64,000 nt of DNA from Isochrysis galbana. Lineage: Eukaryota > Haptophyta > Isochrysidales > Isochrysidaceae. The notes below the pieces were generated by a model. That model did no database searches. It saw only the letters and a program-made list of their open reading frames with translations, and was not told where the DNA came from. The position numbers were made by a program, and so were the translations under genes. Shown here piece after piece: positions 43,560-52,965 of the stretch (positions are counted from its first letter, which is position 1; each line of letters opens with the position of its first letter). The DNA lies in assembly GCA_018136815.1 (NCBI GenBank), contig CM030939.1:2488808-2552807 (forward strand). The letters run 5' to 3'.

Positions 43560-43848
43560 GAGGGAGGCGATTCTAGAAAGGGAGGGGGAGGGGGGGGGGG
43601 GGCGCGCGGGGGGGAGTGGGGGGGGGGAGTGAGGGAGGGGGGGGGGGGGGGCGGCGCGACCTGCGGGCCCATCCTTCTTCCCCTGGAGGGGGGGGGGGGG
43701 GATGGAAAGGGGGGGGCTGGGGGGGGGGGGGGGGGGCGGGGAGCCCGCGCCCGCAGGGCCCCGCGCCTCGCTCGCTTCGCCCCTCCCCCCCCCCCCCCCC
43801 CCTCCCCTCCCCTCCCCTCCCCTCCCTCCCCTCCCTCCCTCCCTCCCT

Positions 43849-43885
<37 letters not shown>
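43560..43885. promoter_or_regulatory. G-runs and CT microsatellite before the acidic zinc-ribbon gene
   Basis: Repeated G-runs (43585-43735), a C-run (about 43785-43802), and CCCTCC/CT repeats (43803-43882) precede the next gene by about 125 bases. The strand asymmetry produces large meaningless ORFs on both strands. Confidence 0.5.
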
Positions 43886-44008
43886 GCCACTTTTCTCTCG
43901 TCGGCCAACCCCTCCCGCCCCCACTTTCCTTCCCTTCCCGCACTGCCGGCCCTCCTCGAGGACCCCCCCAACCCGCCCCCCCAACTTCTCCCGCTCCCCC
44001 TCTTCCCA

Positions 44009-44917
44009 ATGTCGTCGCCCGCCAAGCGACAGAAAGTGGGCGGCGCCGAACTGTGCGTCTGCGGTGGCGAGATCGAGGCGGGGGAGTGCACCGTCTGCGG
44101 CGCGCCTGACCCTGACGCGCCTGCGCCTGCCTGCGAGTGCGATGCGCCAATCGTGGACGGAGCATGCTCTGTCTGCGGCGTGCCGGTCGGAGAGGAGGAG
44201 GAGGAAGAGGATGAGGCATTGGGTGAGGAGGAGGAGGAGGAAAGAGACGACGACGACGAGGAGGAGGAGGAGGAGGAGGACGAGGAGGAGGAGGAGGAAG
44301 AGGAGCCGGATGATGTTGACGGCCCTCTCGTGGATATCGCGTGCATTGATGTCATCGATGAGGACAAGAACAAATTCAAAATTTGCGATGCTTCGGCCGT
44401 CGATGGAAAGGTGAGTGTCACCGCTCATGACATGGCCGCGCAACTGGTGAGTGACGAGGGGTCGACAAAGCTGCGCCTCTGGTGGGATGGGATTTATCAA
44501 GTCGAGCTCGAGCTGGAAAGTGCAATCACCTCCCGTCACGCTGATCGCTTGGTCTGGATCTCGATGAACGGTGAGATACCCGAAATGGAGGCCGGTATGA
44601 AGGCGCGCAATCGCGAGCTCTACAGCGCTCTCATCTGTGCTGAAGAGATCCGGTTGAAGTTCAGAGATGATGTGCCACACGATGTGCTTGTCGACGGCTT
44701 GGGGCCGCTCATGAGTGAGAAGACTGCTGTTACCGAACTTGTGGACACGGAGGGAAGCAATGGGAACCCTATCGATGTCGATGGTGAAGACGACGACGAC
44801 GACGATGATGACGACAGTGATGACAGCGACGAGGACGAGGAGGAGGAGGAGGAAGAGGATCCAGAGGACGACGCAGATGGCAGCGCGTCCGAAGCCAATG
44901 ATGATGATGATGAGTAG
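44009..44917 (+). CDS. Acidic protein with paired N-terminal zinc-ribbon-like CxC knuckles
   Basis: Single exon, 302 aa, from the ATG MSSPAKRQKVGG; AKRQK could act as a nuclear localisation signal. Two cysteine units follow: CVCGGEIEAGECTVCG and CECDAPIVDGACSVCG, each CxC...CxxC, which could each hold a zinc ion or pair together. A Glu/Asp stretch covers about residues 65-110. A folded central domain follows (DIACIDVIDEDKNKFKICDA, KLRLWWDGIYQVELELESAI, LICAEEIRLKFRDDVPHDV). A second acidic tail (about 260-302) ends the protein. Acidic tails plus zinc knuckles suggest a nuclear, histone- or nucleic-acid-associated role, but the family was not recognised. Two internal GTGAGT sites read through in frame, so an alternative intron cannot be excluded. 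Confidence 0.7.
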   Translation: MSSPAKRQKVGGAELCVCGGEIEAGECTVCGAPDPDAPAPACECDAPIVDGACSVCGVPVGEEEEEEDEALGEEEEEERDDDDEEEEEEEDEEEEEEEEPDDVDGPLVDIACIDVIDEDKNKFKICDASAVDGKVSVTAHDMAAQLVSDEGSTKLRLWWDGIYQVELELESAITSRHADRLVWISMNGEIPEMEAGMKARNRELYSALICAEEIRLKFRDDVPHDVLVDGLGPLMSEKTAVTELVDTEGSNGNPIDVDGEDDDDDDDDDSDDSDEDEEEEEEEDPEDDADGSASEANDDDDE

Positions 44918-45630
44918 TGGGGCAATGTGACACTTCGTGGCTGATGCAGTTCCTCTAGTGCCTGATGACTAGGCCGCGTGCATCGAGCTTGGCACATTGC
45001 TATTGCACCACCCGGAAGCGACCAACGCCGCATTATCCGACACGTCGGCATGATCGAGAAGCTTTGAGGCCATGCTAGGACGATGGTGAAGGGGGAAATG
45101 TTCGTCGAGAAGTGTTGGCTCCGCGTGATGCTGCTCAAGTACCGAGATTTGTATGCGCTTTTTGTTGTGTTGATGTGTAATCCCGTAAAGCTGCCCGACA
45201 GCGGGGCGCAAACGAAGGACGAGATCATGGTAATGTTTAGGCGGGTAGAAGATACAGGTCGAGGTGGGAGGTTGGCCGCGCTAGTGGTTGTGGCATTGTG
45301 ATCTAGCTATAGCATTATATCGCTAATGAAAACCTTATGCTATTCTTGCCGCACTCGCGGCTATGGACCCACTACTTTCACGCAGCAAACTTTCTACACC
45401 CCCACTCCCCCGGCCCTTCCCCAGCCCGCCATCAGCCGGCTTCACCCGTGCACTGCTAGCTACTAGGGACTAGGGGGTATATATAGTATATAGGGTGAAG
45501 GGCTTAGATATGGTCTGTTGCCCCCCCCCCCCCCCCCCGGTGATCCGTTCCCCCCTTGCTCCTGCGCCTACCGGGCTGGCGGCGGCCTCAGCCTCGACTT
45601 ATCCTGTAATTAGTAAGCAGGCGCGTATCG
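44918..45630. other. Intergenic, no gene recognised
   Basis: 3' flank of the acidic protein, then simple sequence with a C-run at 45523-45538. No coding frame supported. Confidence 0.4.
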
Positions 45631-45631
45631 A

Positions 45632-45830
45632 GCGCATGACCACTGGCCACTGGCTCGATATGCGATTAGACGAAAGGAGATCGATCGGCGGTAGGCGCGG
45701 CGGGAGCGGAAAGGAGTGATGGAATAGCGGGCTTGACCACCTCCTCAGCAGAGCGGGAAAAAGCCCCTTTAAAGTTCTCGCCTCGCGCTTCACCGGGACT
45801 CACTCACGTATCACGTAGCCACGCCCTCAC
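45632..45830 (+). repeat. Dispersed repeat (third copy of the 1368 family)
   Basis: Carries GATCGAGC, ATGACCACTGG, GGCTCGATATG, GATCGATCGGCGG and GCGGGCTTGACCACCTCCTC like 30918-31060. It continues into GTTCTCGCCTCGCG and GTAGCCACGCCC, blocks also present near 29680-29740 and inverted near 17925-17970. Confidence 0.7.
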
Positions 45831-45879
45831 CCTTCCGTTCTTCGTTCTTCCGTTCGCCCCTTACAACCCGCCTTTCGGC

Positions 45880-46275
45880 ACCTGGAGGCTGGGGCTCAGC
45901 CCCTGGCCCCTGGCCCCCCCTGCCTCGCCCACGTTCGCCTCATTGGCCATGGGAGCCGCCCAGAGGCCCCTGTCCCCTGTATGTCTGGCGACCAGGGATG
46001 GAGGGGGAGTTAGCTCGAGGCCTCGAGGCTCGAGGGCAGGCCCAGCGCGGGCGTGGGAGCGCAGCTCGCGGCCCGCGCCCACTAGGGGGCTGGGCCAGCT
46101 TGATGAGTGATGAGTGAGTGCTCAGTGAGTGCCCAGCCCGTGCCAGAAGGCAGGGGCTGAGGGCTTGAATGTACGGCCGGCCCGACCCCGGGGGGTGTCC
46201 GCGATGCCGCGATGGAGTGAGGGTGAGGGGGGCGCGAGGCCCCCATTGTCCCCTAATTATAAAAGTAGGTTGAGT
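45880..46275 (+). repeat. GC-rich hairpin element, copy c
   Basis: Holds the GCGGCCCGCGCCCACTAGGG block, the internal inverted pair (CAGCCCGTGCC...GGCAGGGGCTG), the GGGGGTGTCCGCGATG block and GGGGCGCGAGGCCCCCATTG. It ends at TAATTATAAAAGTAGG (46254-46270), where the hairpin is weaker than in the other copies. Confidence 0.7.
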
Positions 46276-47260
46276 ACATTAACAGGTTGAGGTTGAGTTT
46301 TTGAAGGGTCTGCGGGTGTTCATTAATGGTAACGGGTTGTTTTAGGGGTGTTAATTAAGTGTTGATGTTAATATACATTATTAATACCCACCGAGCGTAA
46401 TAATAAAACCGGTTATACGGACTCGGCCGAGTTTTTGGCCTAAGCCCACTGTAGACTGGTATTTTACAGTTAAATTCAAGCTGAATAAAAATAAAACTTT
46501 CACATGGTCCTCTTTCGACGGAACGGGACCTTGAGAGTCCCCCCCATGTTGAATAACTAAGTATAAGTTTAAGTTTAGTTTGAAGTAGTGGTAGTGGCAC
46601 TACGTACGTGGGTCTAGAGCCGCGTGCGCGCGTGCGCAGCGAACCTATTATAATTTCTTTTACACCAACCCTCTAACTTTGCCTAGGCTCAAGCAGCGAC
46701 TCCTAGCTCCTAGCCGACATGTTTAGGCACGGCCCACATCCACGGGCAGCGTACGACGGGTGGCTCATCTCCAACCCACTGCATATAAGTGTTTGTGTGC
46801 CGGGGGGGGGGGGATTTCAACCACAAAGGGGTGTTGCCCTGCGAATACCTCGATCCTCGCTCCGCGCACGAGTGGCTCTATCGTCCGGCATCAGTGTGGT
46901 AAAAGTATGCTATGATCAAATCGGAGCGAACGTATTTCTGGAGAGAGTCCAGATGAAATCTCATGCGTGCGGCAACGTTGTCATCGCAAGAGCTCAACAG
47001 CAGTGGCAAACAGTGTAACTCGTGGCATTTGTCGTCGGGCAGTCACACCTGTTTATCGCACCGCCTAGTGCTTCTTGGACAAATACGTCGCCTATTCATG
47101 CGAATGAGGAGGCTTCAAGCTGCTGCATCCTCAACGGAGAATTAGCCGTCATGATCCCTGTCAGCGCTTGGACTATCATCAGACGGATGCTGCAGAGGCC
47201 GCTTCGGCGGTGTCGACAGCCTACAGGTTGAGGCTAGGAGACGGCAATGCGGAGGGAGAA
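46276..47260. other. Intergenic, no gene recognised
   Basis: AT-richer DNA, including CTCTTTCGACGGAACG near 46511, which is shared with 17797. Some plus-strand short frames near 46720-47230 are not supported by any family feature. Confidence 0.35.
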
Positions 47261-47407
47261 GCTAACGAGCACCACGTGGGAAGCTCGGCATCACATGGTA
47301 AACTCGGTCGTGCGAGAACGGGACATTGGGCTGAACGCGCTAACGAGCATCACATGGTGAGCTCGGCATCACATGGTAAACTTGGTCGTGCGAGAGAGGG
47401 ACATTGG
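47261..47407. repeat. 69-bp tandem duplication overlapping the 3' end of RTF2
   Basis: Two 69-bp copies, 47261-47329 and 47339-47407, are separated by nine bases and differ at seven positions. The right copy holds the last 12 codons and stop of the RTF2 gene. The left copy encodes an almost equal ending (PMSRSRTTEFTM then stop) that is no longer used. Confidence 0.85.
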
Positions 47408-48463
47408 AATTCCTCTGGCCGCAAAGTTATTGTTGTCCTCCGCCTCCATCCGCTTACGATCCTCGGAAGAAAGGAAGAGCGATTTGTACACAGCCGAGCT
47501 AGCGGCCTTCTCTTTTATGGCCTTCTCCCACTCCCGCTCTCGCTTGGGGGCAGCGCCCCGCACCACATCTTCTCTGTACGGCTGCTCGGTTTGCTTGCCC
47601 ATGCCATTTGCCTTGGGACCGATCGAGCGATCGGCAGGTCTCTGTGCGACGGCTCCATTACTAACATCCATAACCTCGACCGCTGGTACATTGGCATGCT
47701 TCTTGCCTTGAGCTGAAGATGGGGCGGATGACAAGTTCGTCGTAATGGCCACTTCGCCCCCACCCATCTTCTTAGCCTTCTTCTTCGCCTTAGCAGCGGC
47801 ACGCCGGGCCTCCTGCCTTGCAACCAGCTGCTCCCGCTGCTCATCGTTGGGGTGAAGCCATACGATGTCGTCCTCGTTGCACGGGGTGTCTGTCACTGGG
47901 CACACCTTGGAACCAACCGTTTTTAGCGCGCGTTCAGAGACAACGTGGCCGGAGGAGCGGATGAATACAAAGGGTAGCCGGCCATTCATGGGTATGCCTG
48001 AGACAGGGCAGATGTATGGGACTTCGACATCCTCCGCAGCCTGCCCATCCTTGACCCCGTCACCCTTGTAGTGCGGGTTGGGATGGAGCTTCGCCTCAGC
48101 AAAGTCGCGGAGCGACATGACATGCTCGAGGTGCGAGGGCATCGCTTTGGTGAGGAGCTTCTCAAGGAGCTCCTCCTTGTTGCAGAGGATCCCAAGGTCG
48201 GTCACCACGATGGGAGGCTCGAGCGGCTTCGACGAGACGGCGCAGAGCGTCGCGCGGTCGCGACGGAGCGCCTCCTCGCTCGCCTTGTCTGCCCACTGGT
48301 GTGTCCACGCGCCCTCTCCGCGCCCAACGTTGGCGGAGGTCATCCACTGCATCTCGGTATGTGTGAGCGGATACACGCCCCCATCGCCGCCACCGCCGCG
48401 CAGCCGCAGCATGCTTGGCCCTGCGCCGGCTGCGGGGCGCGCCACCGGCAGCCAAGGCGCCAT
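47369..48463 (-). CDS. RTF2: RTF2 family protein (replication termination factor 2)
   Basis: Single exon, 364 aa (human 306). RTF2 acts at stalled replication forks and was first described in fission yeast site-specific fork arrest. Diagnostic pieces: TLCAVSSKPLEPPIVVTDLG, LCNKEELLEKLL, MSLRDFAEAKLHPNP, then the zinc-finger/RING-like core YICPVSGIPMNGRLPFVFIR, SSGHVVSERALK and VCPVTDTPCNEDDIVWLHP. A Lys-rich linker (RRAAAKAKKKAKKMGG) could be a nuclear signal. The family C-terminal motif AVYKSLFLSSED is present. The first 17 residues (MAPWLPVARPAAGAGPS) precede a second Met at MLRLRGGGGDGG, which is the more typical RTF2 start. The 3' end is duplicated in tandem. The upstream flank holds the second 313-bp repeat. 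Confidence 0.93.
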   Translation of the reverse strand: MAPWLPVARPAAGAGPSMLRLRGGGGDGGVYPLTHTEMQWMTSANVGRGEGAWTHQWADKASEEALRRDRATLCAVSSKPLEPPIVVTDLGILCNKEELLEKLLTKAMPSHLEHVMSLRDFAEAKLHPNPHYKGDGVKDGQAAEDVEVPYICPVSGIPMNGRLPFVFIRSSGHVVSERALKTVGSKVCPVTDTPCNEDDIVWLHPNDEQREQLVARQEARRAAAKAKKKAKKMGGGEVAITTNLSSAPSSAQGKKHANVPAVEVMDVSNGAVAQRPADRSIGPKANGMGKQTEQPYREDVVRGAAPKREREWEKAIKEKAASSAVYKSLFLSSEDRKRMEAEDNNNFAARGIPMSLSRTTKFTM

Positions 48464-48524
48464 CCGTCTCGAGGGGGACGCGGGGGTGGGTGGGGGGGGG
48501 GGGGGGGGCAGAGAGAGCGAGGGT

Positions 48525-48843
48525 GTGTGGACTCAAGTGAGTTCTTTAGTATATGTGTAGGTTCTACTCCAATAGTGGCAACGTGGGGTGTTGTCGGGAC
48601 ACGTGTTCTCGCCGTTGCGCTAGCGCTATGTTCATGCCTATGATCTACACAATGTTGCTGACTATCGCTGGGCCCCATAAGGGTGGGGCCAAACATGGTA
48701 CCCCCGCCGAGAGGGGATCAGTCCCTTCTCGCGTGCGCCTCAGCGCACGCTCACTGATCACTGAGCCTCTTCACCCAACACAAGGTTGGAAATTGGGCCA
48801 ACAACGAATTCGTTGTTGAACAAAATTCATTGTCACTGCCACC
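48525..48843 (+). repeat. 313-bp repeat, copy 2
   Basis: Near-identical to 16136-16448, same orientation, with a small extra GATCACT segment near 48754. It includes the same GGTTCTACTCC B-box-like site and the CAACAACGAATTCGTTGTTG palindrome. It starts about 60 bases upstream of the RTF2 ATG, after a G-run. Confidence 0.85.
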
Positions 48844-49714
48844 GACTACGCTCCGCGGAGCAACCATCGGGCCTCAATCACTGCACCGGATCCAACAGTC
48901 TCTGTCATCACTGTCTCGCGAACTACTCGCAAATTTCCCTGGAACTCTGAGCCTCAATACCCCAAAACCATCTCTGCTGATTGACGGGGAGAACTGTCAA
49001 CTTTCTCAGCAGTTCAATTATCACTTCACCGTGAGTGAGGAGGAATCAACGCACACGGCACAGTGGTACGTCATCGTCGCGCCTCCCGCGCGAACAGCTG
49101 AAGGCATGTGGATCCGCGAACAGCTGAAGGCATGTGGATCGAATTTCGACCTTCCCCCAGCGCCCTCCCCCAGCGCCTTCCCCCAGCGCCCTCCCCCAGC
49201 GCCTTCCCCCAGCGCCTTCCCCCAGCGCCCTCCCCCAGCGCCTTCCCCCAGCGCCCTCCCCCAGCGCCCTCCCCCAGCGCCTTCCCCCAGCGCCCTCCCC
49301 CAGCCCCAGCGCCTTCCCCCAGCGCCCTCCCAACAACGAATTCGTTGCGGCGGCGACGGGCACAGCGCCGCGGGTCGCGGCGGCGGTCATAATAGTGGTC
49401 GCCGCAGCGGTCGCCGCAGCGGCGACGGGAGTGGCGGCGGGAGCTGTCGCGGCGGCGGGAGCTGTCGCGGCGGCGGGATCTGTGGCGGCGGTGGGCCTGC
49501 TGCTATGTGCCATTGTAGCGATGAGGATAGCTCCGACTCCGGCGCGATGATCCGCACTCAGGAAGTGGAAATCGCGCTACGCCGGGGAGAGCAAGCCGAG
49601 AATGATCGGGCAAAGCGGGCGAGGACGCGTGCGGCTCGGCTGGCTGCGCGTGAGAATCGACGCGGCAGCCGCGAGCAAGGATCGGAGAAGCGCCGGCGCT
49701 CCGCACGCTCCTAG
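48844..49714 (+). CDS. Putative NYN-like protein interrupted by a minisatellite (uncertain gene)
   Basis: An open frame runs from inside the 313-bp repeat to 49714. Early residues read LNTPKPSLLIDGENCQLSQQ and later AQWYVIVAPP. LLIDGEN followed by a WYVIV strand resembles the start of a NYN/PIN-type RNase domain. A 25-base tandem duplication (about 49089-49138) and a Pro-rich minisatellite follow, then Gly/Arg-rich and a basic C-terminus (RAKRARTRAARLAARENRRG). There is no ATG near the start, so an upstream exon would be needed. It could also be a pseudogene into which the minisatellite expanded. No confident function. Confidence 0.3.
49148..49332 (+). repeat. Minisatellite, 14-base unit CCCCCAGCGCCYTC
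   Basis: About a dozen head-to-tail units of CCCCCAGCGCCTTC or CCCCCAGCGCCCTC with one CCCCAG interruption. In all three plus frames it encodes Pro/Ser/Ala-rich repeats. It ends at a half copy of the CAACAACGAATTCGTTG palindrome of the 313-bp repeat. Confidence 0.9.
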
Positions 49715-50263
49715 TGCCCCAGCGCGTTCGCTTTCGTGGTGGTGTGCGGCGGCTCCGGCGCAGCGGGAACGTAGAACGTAGCTAGCTAGCATGGCGGCGG
49801 TAGTAAGTCGGTTGTATTAGGTGGTTGTGTCGGCCTGGGCTTGCTGTAGTCCATTGAAGTCTTGCAGCTGGTGCTTTCTAGTACCCAGATTAGCGAATGG
49901 ACGGTGTTTCCCACTTCTTGACATTGTCGATGCCATTGTGCACTTTGCGCCCGTTCCGAGATCATAAAATGTGGTTTATGATCTCCGGCTGAGGCTCGTT
50001 TACAACAGATTTTAGAACCGAGACCCCCTTTGCCGCCTATGTGCGCAAGACGACGAATCATCCACCCATATTTGGACATGCCCAGCCCTAAACGACATCT
50101 TCGAAACGATTCACCACCTCACAGATTACACACCGACCCAGAAAGAACCCCTCGACAACCTCGATCGCCGAGAAAGCCGTAGACTACCGTATACAGACAG
50201 ACTTTTATTCATACTACCGAACACCTCATCGCCTCACTCAAGAGAAATCCTCTATTTACTGGC
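49715..50263. other. Intergenic, no gene recognised
   Basis: Contains a TTATGATCTCCGGCTGAGGC block (about 49976) also found near 57268, marking another dispersed repeat. No coding frame supported. Confidence 0.4.
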
Positions 50264-50548
50264 ATGGAGATAGATACATCCTCACTGAGTTCTACAAGAT
50301 ACACTACGACAACATACAACATCAGATTCAACAGCGACCACGTCGTAAAAAGAATGATCGAGAGATTCACCACGCTCTGCGCAAAGCAGCCCTCCACCTC
50401 CACGGTAACGGTAACAGCACGGACGCCTCCAGGCGAGCCAAACAAAGCAGACATGGGCCGCCAACCGAAAAAACGCATAGAGCTATCTAACGAATTCCGC
50501 CCTATCTTTGAAACAACGGGTGACAACGAACTAGTGCCAAGGGTCTGA
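50264..50548 (+). pseudogene. Retroelement-like ORF fragment with an MGRQPKKR block (second copy)
   Basis: 94-aa frame: MEIDTSSLSSTRYTTTTYNI then MIERFTTLCAK, DMGRQPKKRIELSNEFRPIF and a stop after ELVPRV. The minus-strand frame at 1452-1634 shares the IERxTTL and MGRQPKKR parts. It directly abuts a GC-rich hairpin element. It may be the N-terminal part of a mobile-element protein cut by that insertion. Confidence 0.5.
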
Positions 50549-50599
50549 GCCACGCGCTGTCGCGCGAGGCCAGAGCCGCGACTGTGTAGGGGTAGGGGC

Positions 50600-50915
50600 C
50601 CAGCCCGTAGGCTTTCCCTATGGGAGGTGAACCGCTGGCGTCCTGGCCCACTTTGGGGCTGGCCATGAGCCATGAGTGGCTGGAGGGAGGGGCTGGAGAG
50701 TGTGGCCATGGCGGCCATGGAGGCCGTGTTGGTGTGGGACTTGCAGGTGGTGGCACGGGCCGTGGCTCGTGCTCACCTGGTCTGCCTTTGGAGTGGCTCG
50801 CGCGCGCCTCGGCGGCGCAGCATTGGTCGCGGCCCGTTCGGCCGGCGCGGCGGGGGTGGCGGCAGGGGAGGAGGGGAGCGGCGCGCGCTCTATGACCCTA
50901 TCAGTTTACTGATAG
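50600..50915 (+). repeat. GC-rich hairpin element, copy g
   Basis: GC-rich body with GGCCATGGCGGCCATGGAGG, a GGAGGGGAGCG-CGCGCTC block shared with copy f, and a perfect terminal hairpin at 50898-50915 (CTATCAG-TTTA-CTGATAG). Confidence 0.6.
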
Positions 50916-51338
50916 TTCGCGGGAAGAGGGAGTAGAGGTAGGGGTATAGGCGCTGTCGGAGTGAGCGCGTAAGGGTGTGAGACACTAGTAGCTTAGCGGA
51001 CGCCTTCAAGATTTTTTTTGACCTGGAGTGGGAGTGGCATCGAAACTCGAACAACAACAAACACGTGGCATACGAGGCTATGCATGTCAATGTTGATATC
51101 GCGCCAGAGCGCTCTTTCTGTGCACGCACGCAAAGGAGACCAGGGAGCACGGGGTCTACGACGTACGCCGTCTCGTGTTAGACGAGTGCAGCACATCGTG
51201 CTTTTTTCACAAGCATCAAAATGTAGTAGTATCATGAAGCATGAAGTTGGACCTCCTCCTCCTCCATCATGCGGGAAGAAACCTAGGGTCGACTCGTGTG
51301 CAACCTCACCCGTGGAGGAGTGATTGGGAAAGCAATTT
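50916..51338. other. Intergenic, no gene recognised
   Basis: Starts with GGGAAGAGGGAGTAGAGGTA, like the 3' parts of other hairpin elements. Nothing coding is supported. Confidence 0.35.
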
Positions 51339-52196
51339 TCACACCTGCCATCTCAAAGCACGTGAAAGATTCAACACAGCCGAGTTTTTTACGTTGCGAC
51401 CGGGTTCCCGGCACTCCTCTGGCAATGGGCGTTCCCACCGCAAAAGGATGAGATTGCCTTGAGAGCAAATGTTCGCTGTAGGCGCAGCCTTGCGCAGGCC
51501 CATCAGGAGGTTGGCCTCAGACCGATGGCCTCGAACATCTTCAATGACGTAACTTCCGGTTCGTGCGACTTTACCTCGCCAAACTTCGAAGACACCAAGC
51601 TGTTGGTCCTGATAGTGCCCGGCATCATCCACTAGAACATCAACTGAGCTGTCGGCGACCTGGCTAGCAACTTCCGCGTCGGCAGCTAGACCCTGGAGCA
51701 CCGCGGGCACGCCATATGAGAAAGCACCACGGGTGAGAAGCTTCGTTAGGGAAGTAGCATATGGTCCCACGTTCCCATCTACGCCGACGACGTTCGAGGG
51801 ACCCAGAAACTCTGTCCAAACTGCTAGCGACTCTCCACGGAAGATGCCGAGCTCGACAAGGCGGCATGGCTGACGCCGCGCGTGGTAGAGAGCGATGGTC
51901 TCAGCATAGAGCGCGGAGTAGTTGTGGCCACTCTTGACTCGAAATTTGTCTCCTCCAATATGCGCCTTGAAGATCTCACTATGTCGATCAAGCGTGTAGT
52001 TACGCCTGAAGGGGGGCGAGCGGCCAGACCCGTCCCAGGAGCTGTCTGAGAGCATGAATTGGTCTGCCTTGAGCTGCATCTGCTCGTAAATCCTAGCAAA
52101 CGAGTCGGCGAGCGGGTCGTCGGCGCACGTACCCCACAGCACCAGTAGCATAAGCAGCGGCATGAGCGCCCTCCCGCGCACGGCTGGCGGCACCAT
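51339..52196 (-). CDS. Class I SAM-dependent methyltransferase with signal peptide (sugar/macrolide O-methyltransferase-like)
   Basis: Single exon, 285 aa. The N-terminus ALMPLLMLLVLWGTCADDP is a clear signal peptide or membrane anchor, pointing to the secretory pathway. The core reads KSGHNYSALYAETIALYHAR, CRLVELGIFRGESLAVWTEF (SAM motif I), VVGVDGNVG, SVDVLVDDAGHYQDQQLG (motif IV with Asp-Asp-His as in metal-dependent O-methyltransferases) and GSYVIEDVRG. This is the arrangement of Methyltransf_24 or macrocin-O-methyltransferase-type enzymes that methylate sugar hydroxyls. A glycan O-methyltransferase of the ER or Golgi would fit both the leader and the fold, but the substrate is inferred. 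The first ATG is used; no upstream in-frame Met. Confidence 0.85.
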   Translation of the reverse strand: MVPPAVRGRALMPLLMLLVLWGTCADDPLADSFARIYEQMQLKADQFMLSDSSWDGSGRSPPFRRNYTLDRHSEIFKAHIGGDKFRVKSGHNYSALYAETIALYHARRQPCRLVELGIFRGESLAVWTEFLGPSNVVGVDGNVGPYATSLTKLLTRGAFSYGVPAVLQGLAADAEVASQVADSSVDVLVDDAGHYQDQQLGVFEVWRGKVARTGSYVIEDVRGHRSEANLLMGLRKAAPTANICSQGNLILLRWERPLPEECREPGRNVKNSAVLNLSRALRWQV

Positions 52197-52610
52197 CGAT
52201 CGGCCCCCGCCTTTGTCTGTTGCGTTAGAGTTTTCTTGTTGTGTGAGAATAACGTTAGTGCTGAGGGACCGTAGCTATACGACGTAGCCCGGTCACTCAC
52301 TATGGGGTGTGGAGGGCACCAGCTACAATGGGTGAATAAAAGGCTAAAATCTTCTTCATTCTCGCCGCGTACGCGACCCTGCACAACTAGTTAGCAGCCG
52401 CGCACGCATCCCTTATCACTATCACACCTCACACCATCACACATCACACTTTTGAGGTGTCGTTCCGTCAATTGTGGGATATGAGTCGAATTGAGCGATC
52501 GAATGTCCACAGTTGTATACAGAGCGTTATTTTAAAATTAAATGTAGACTCCCTGCTTCCCGCGGCGCGTGTCCCCCCCGGAGGGCGCCGTGTCGGCGCT
52601 TAATTATGGG
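52197..52610. other. Upstream flank of the methyltransferase, no gene
   Basis: Includes TCTTCTTCATTCTCGCCGCG near 52351, a dispersed-repeat block shared with 9105. Nothing coding. Confidence 0.35.
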
Positions 52611-52614
52611 CACG

Positions 52615-52965
52615 GCGCGCATCGGCCCCCCCTGCGGGGGCGCCGTGCGTGCGCATAGAAACTTTTTCCCCTAAGACCCACATTAACGTAAAGTAGCCAT
52701 ATAAGAGATGTTTCGTTGCGCAGCACGTGTGATTACTTGCAATCATTGTGCACGCCGTGCGTATGTGCATCGGCCCCCCCGCGGGGCGCCGTGCATGCGC
52801 ATAGAAACTTTTTCCCCTAAGGCCCACATTAACGTAAAGTAGCCATATAAGAGATGTTTCGTTGCGCAGCACGTGTGATTACTTGCAATCATTGTGCACG
52901 CCGTGCGTATGTGCATCGGCTTCCCCCCCGCGGGGGCGCCGTGCGTGCGCATAGAAACTTCCAGG
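52615..52965 (+). repeat. Tandem repeat, unit about 148 bp, two full units plus partials
   Basis: The block GCGCCGTGCGTGCGCATAGA recurs at 52640, 52786 and 52936 (one substitution), spaced 146 and 150 bases. Each full unit contains ACATTAACGTAAAGTAGCCA, GAGATGTTTCGTTGCGCAGC and a CCCCGCGGGG-type palindrome. The third unit breaks off after GCGCATAGAAACTT. Confidence 0.9.

Noticed and set aside
43434-44680. Very long ORFs on the minus strand opposite the acidic protein
   Set aside because: They are antisense to Glu/Asp codon runs and G/C homopolymers; composition is simple Ser/Pro/Gly repeat and no domain is visible.
49148-49332. CRISPR-like array
   Set aside because: Head-to-tail 14-base units without spacers in a eukaryotic genome; this is a minisatellite.
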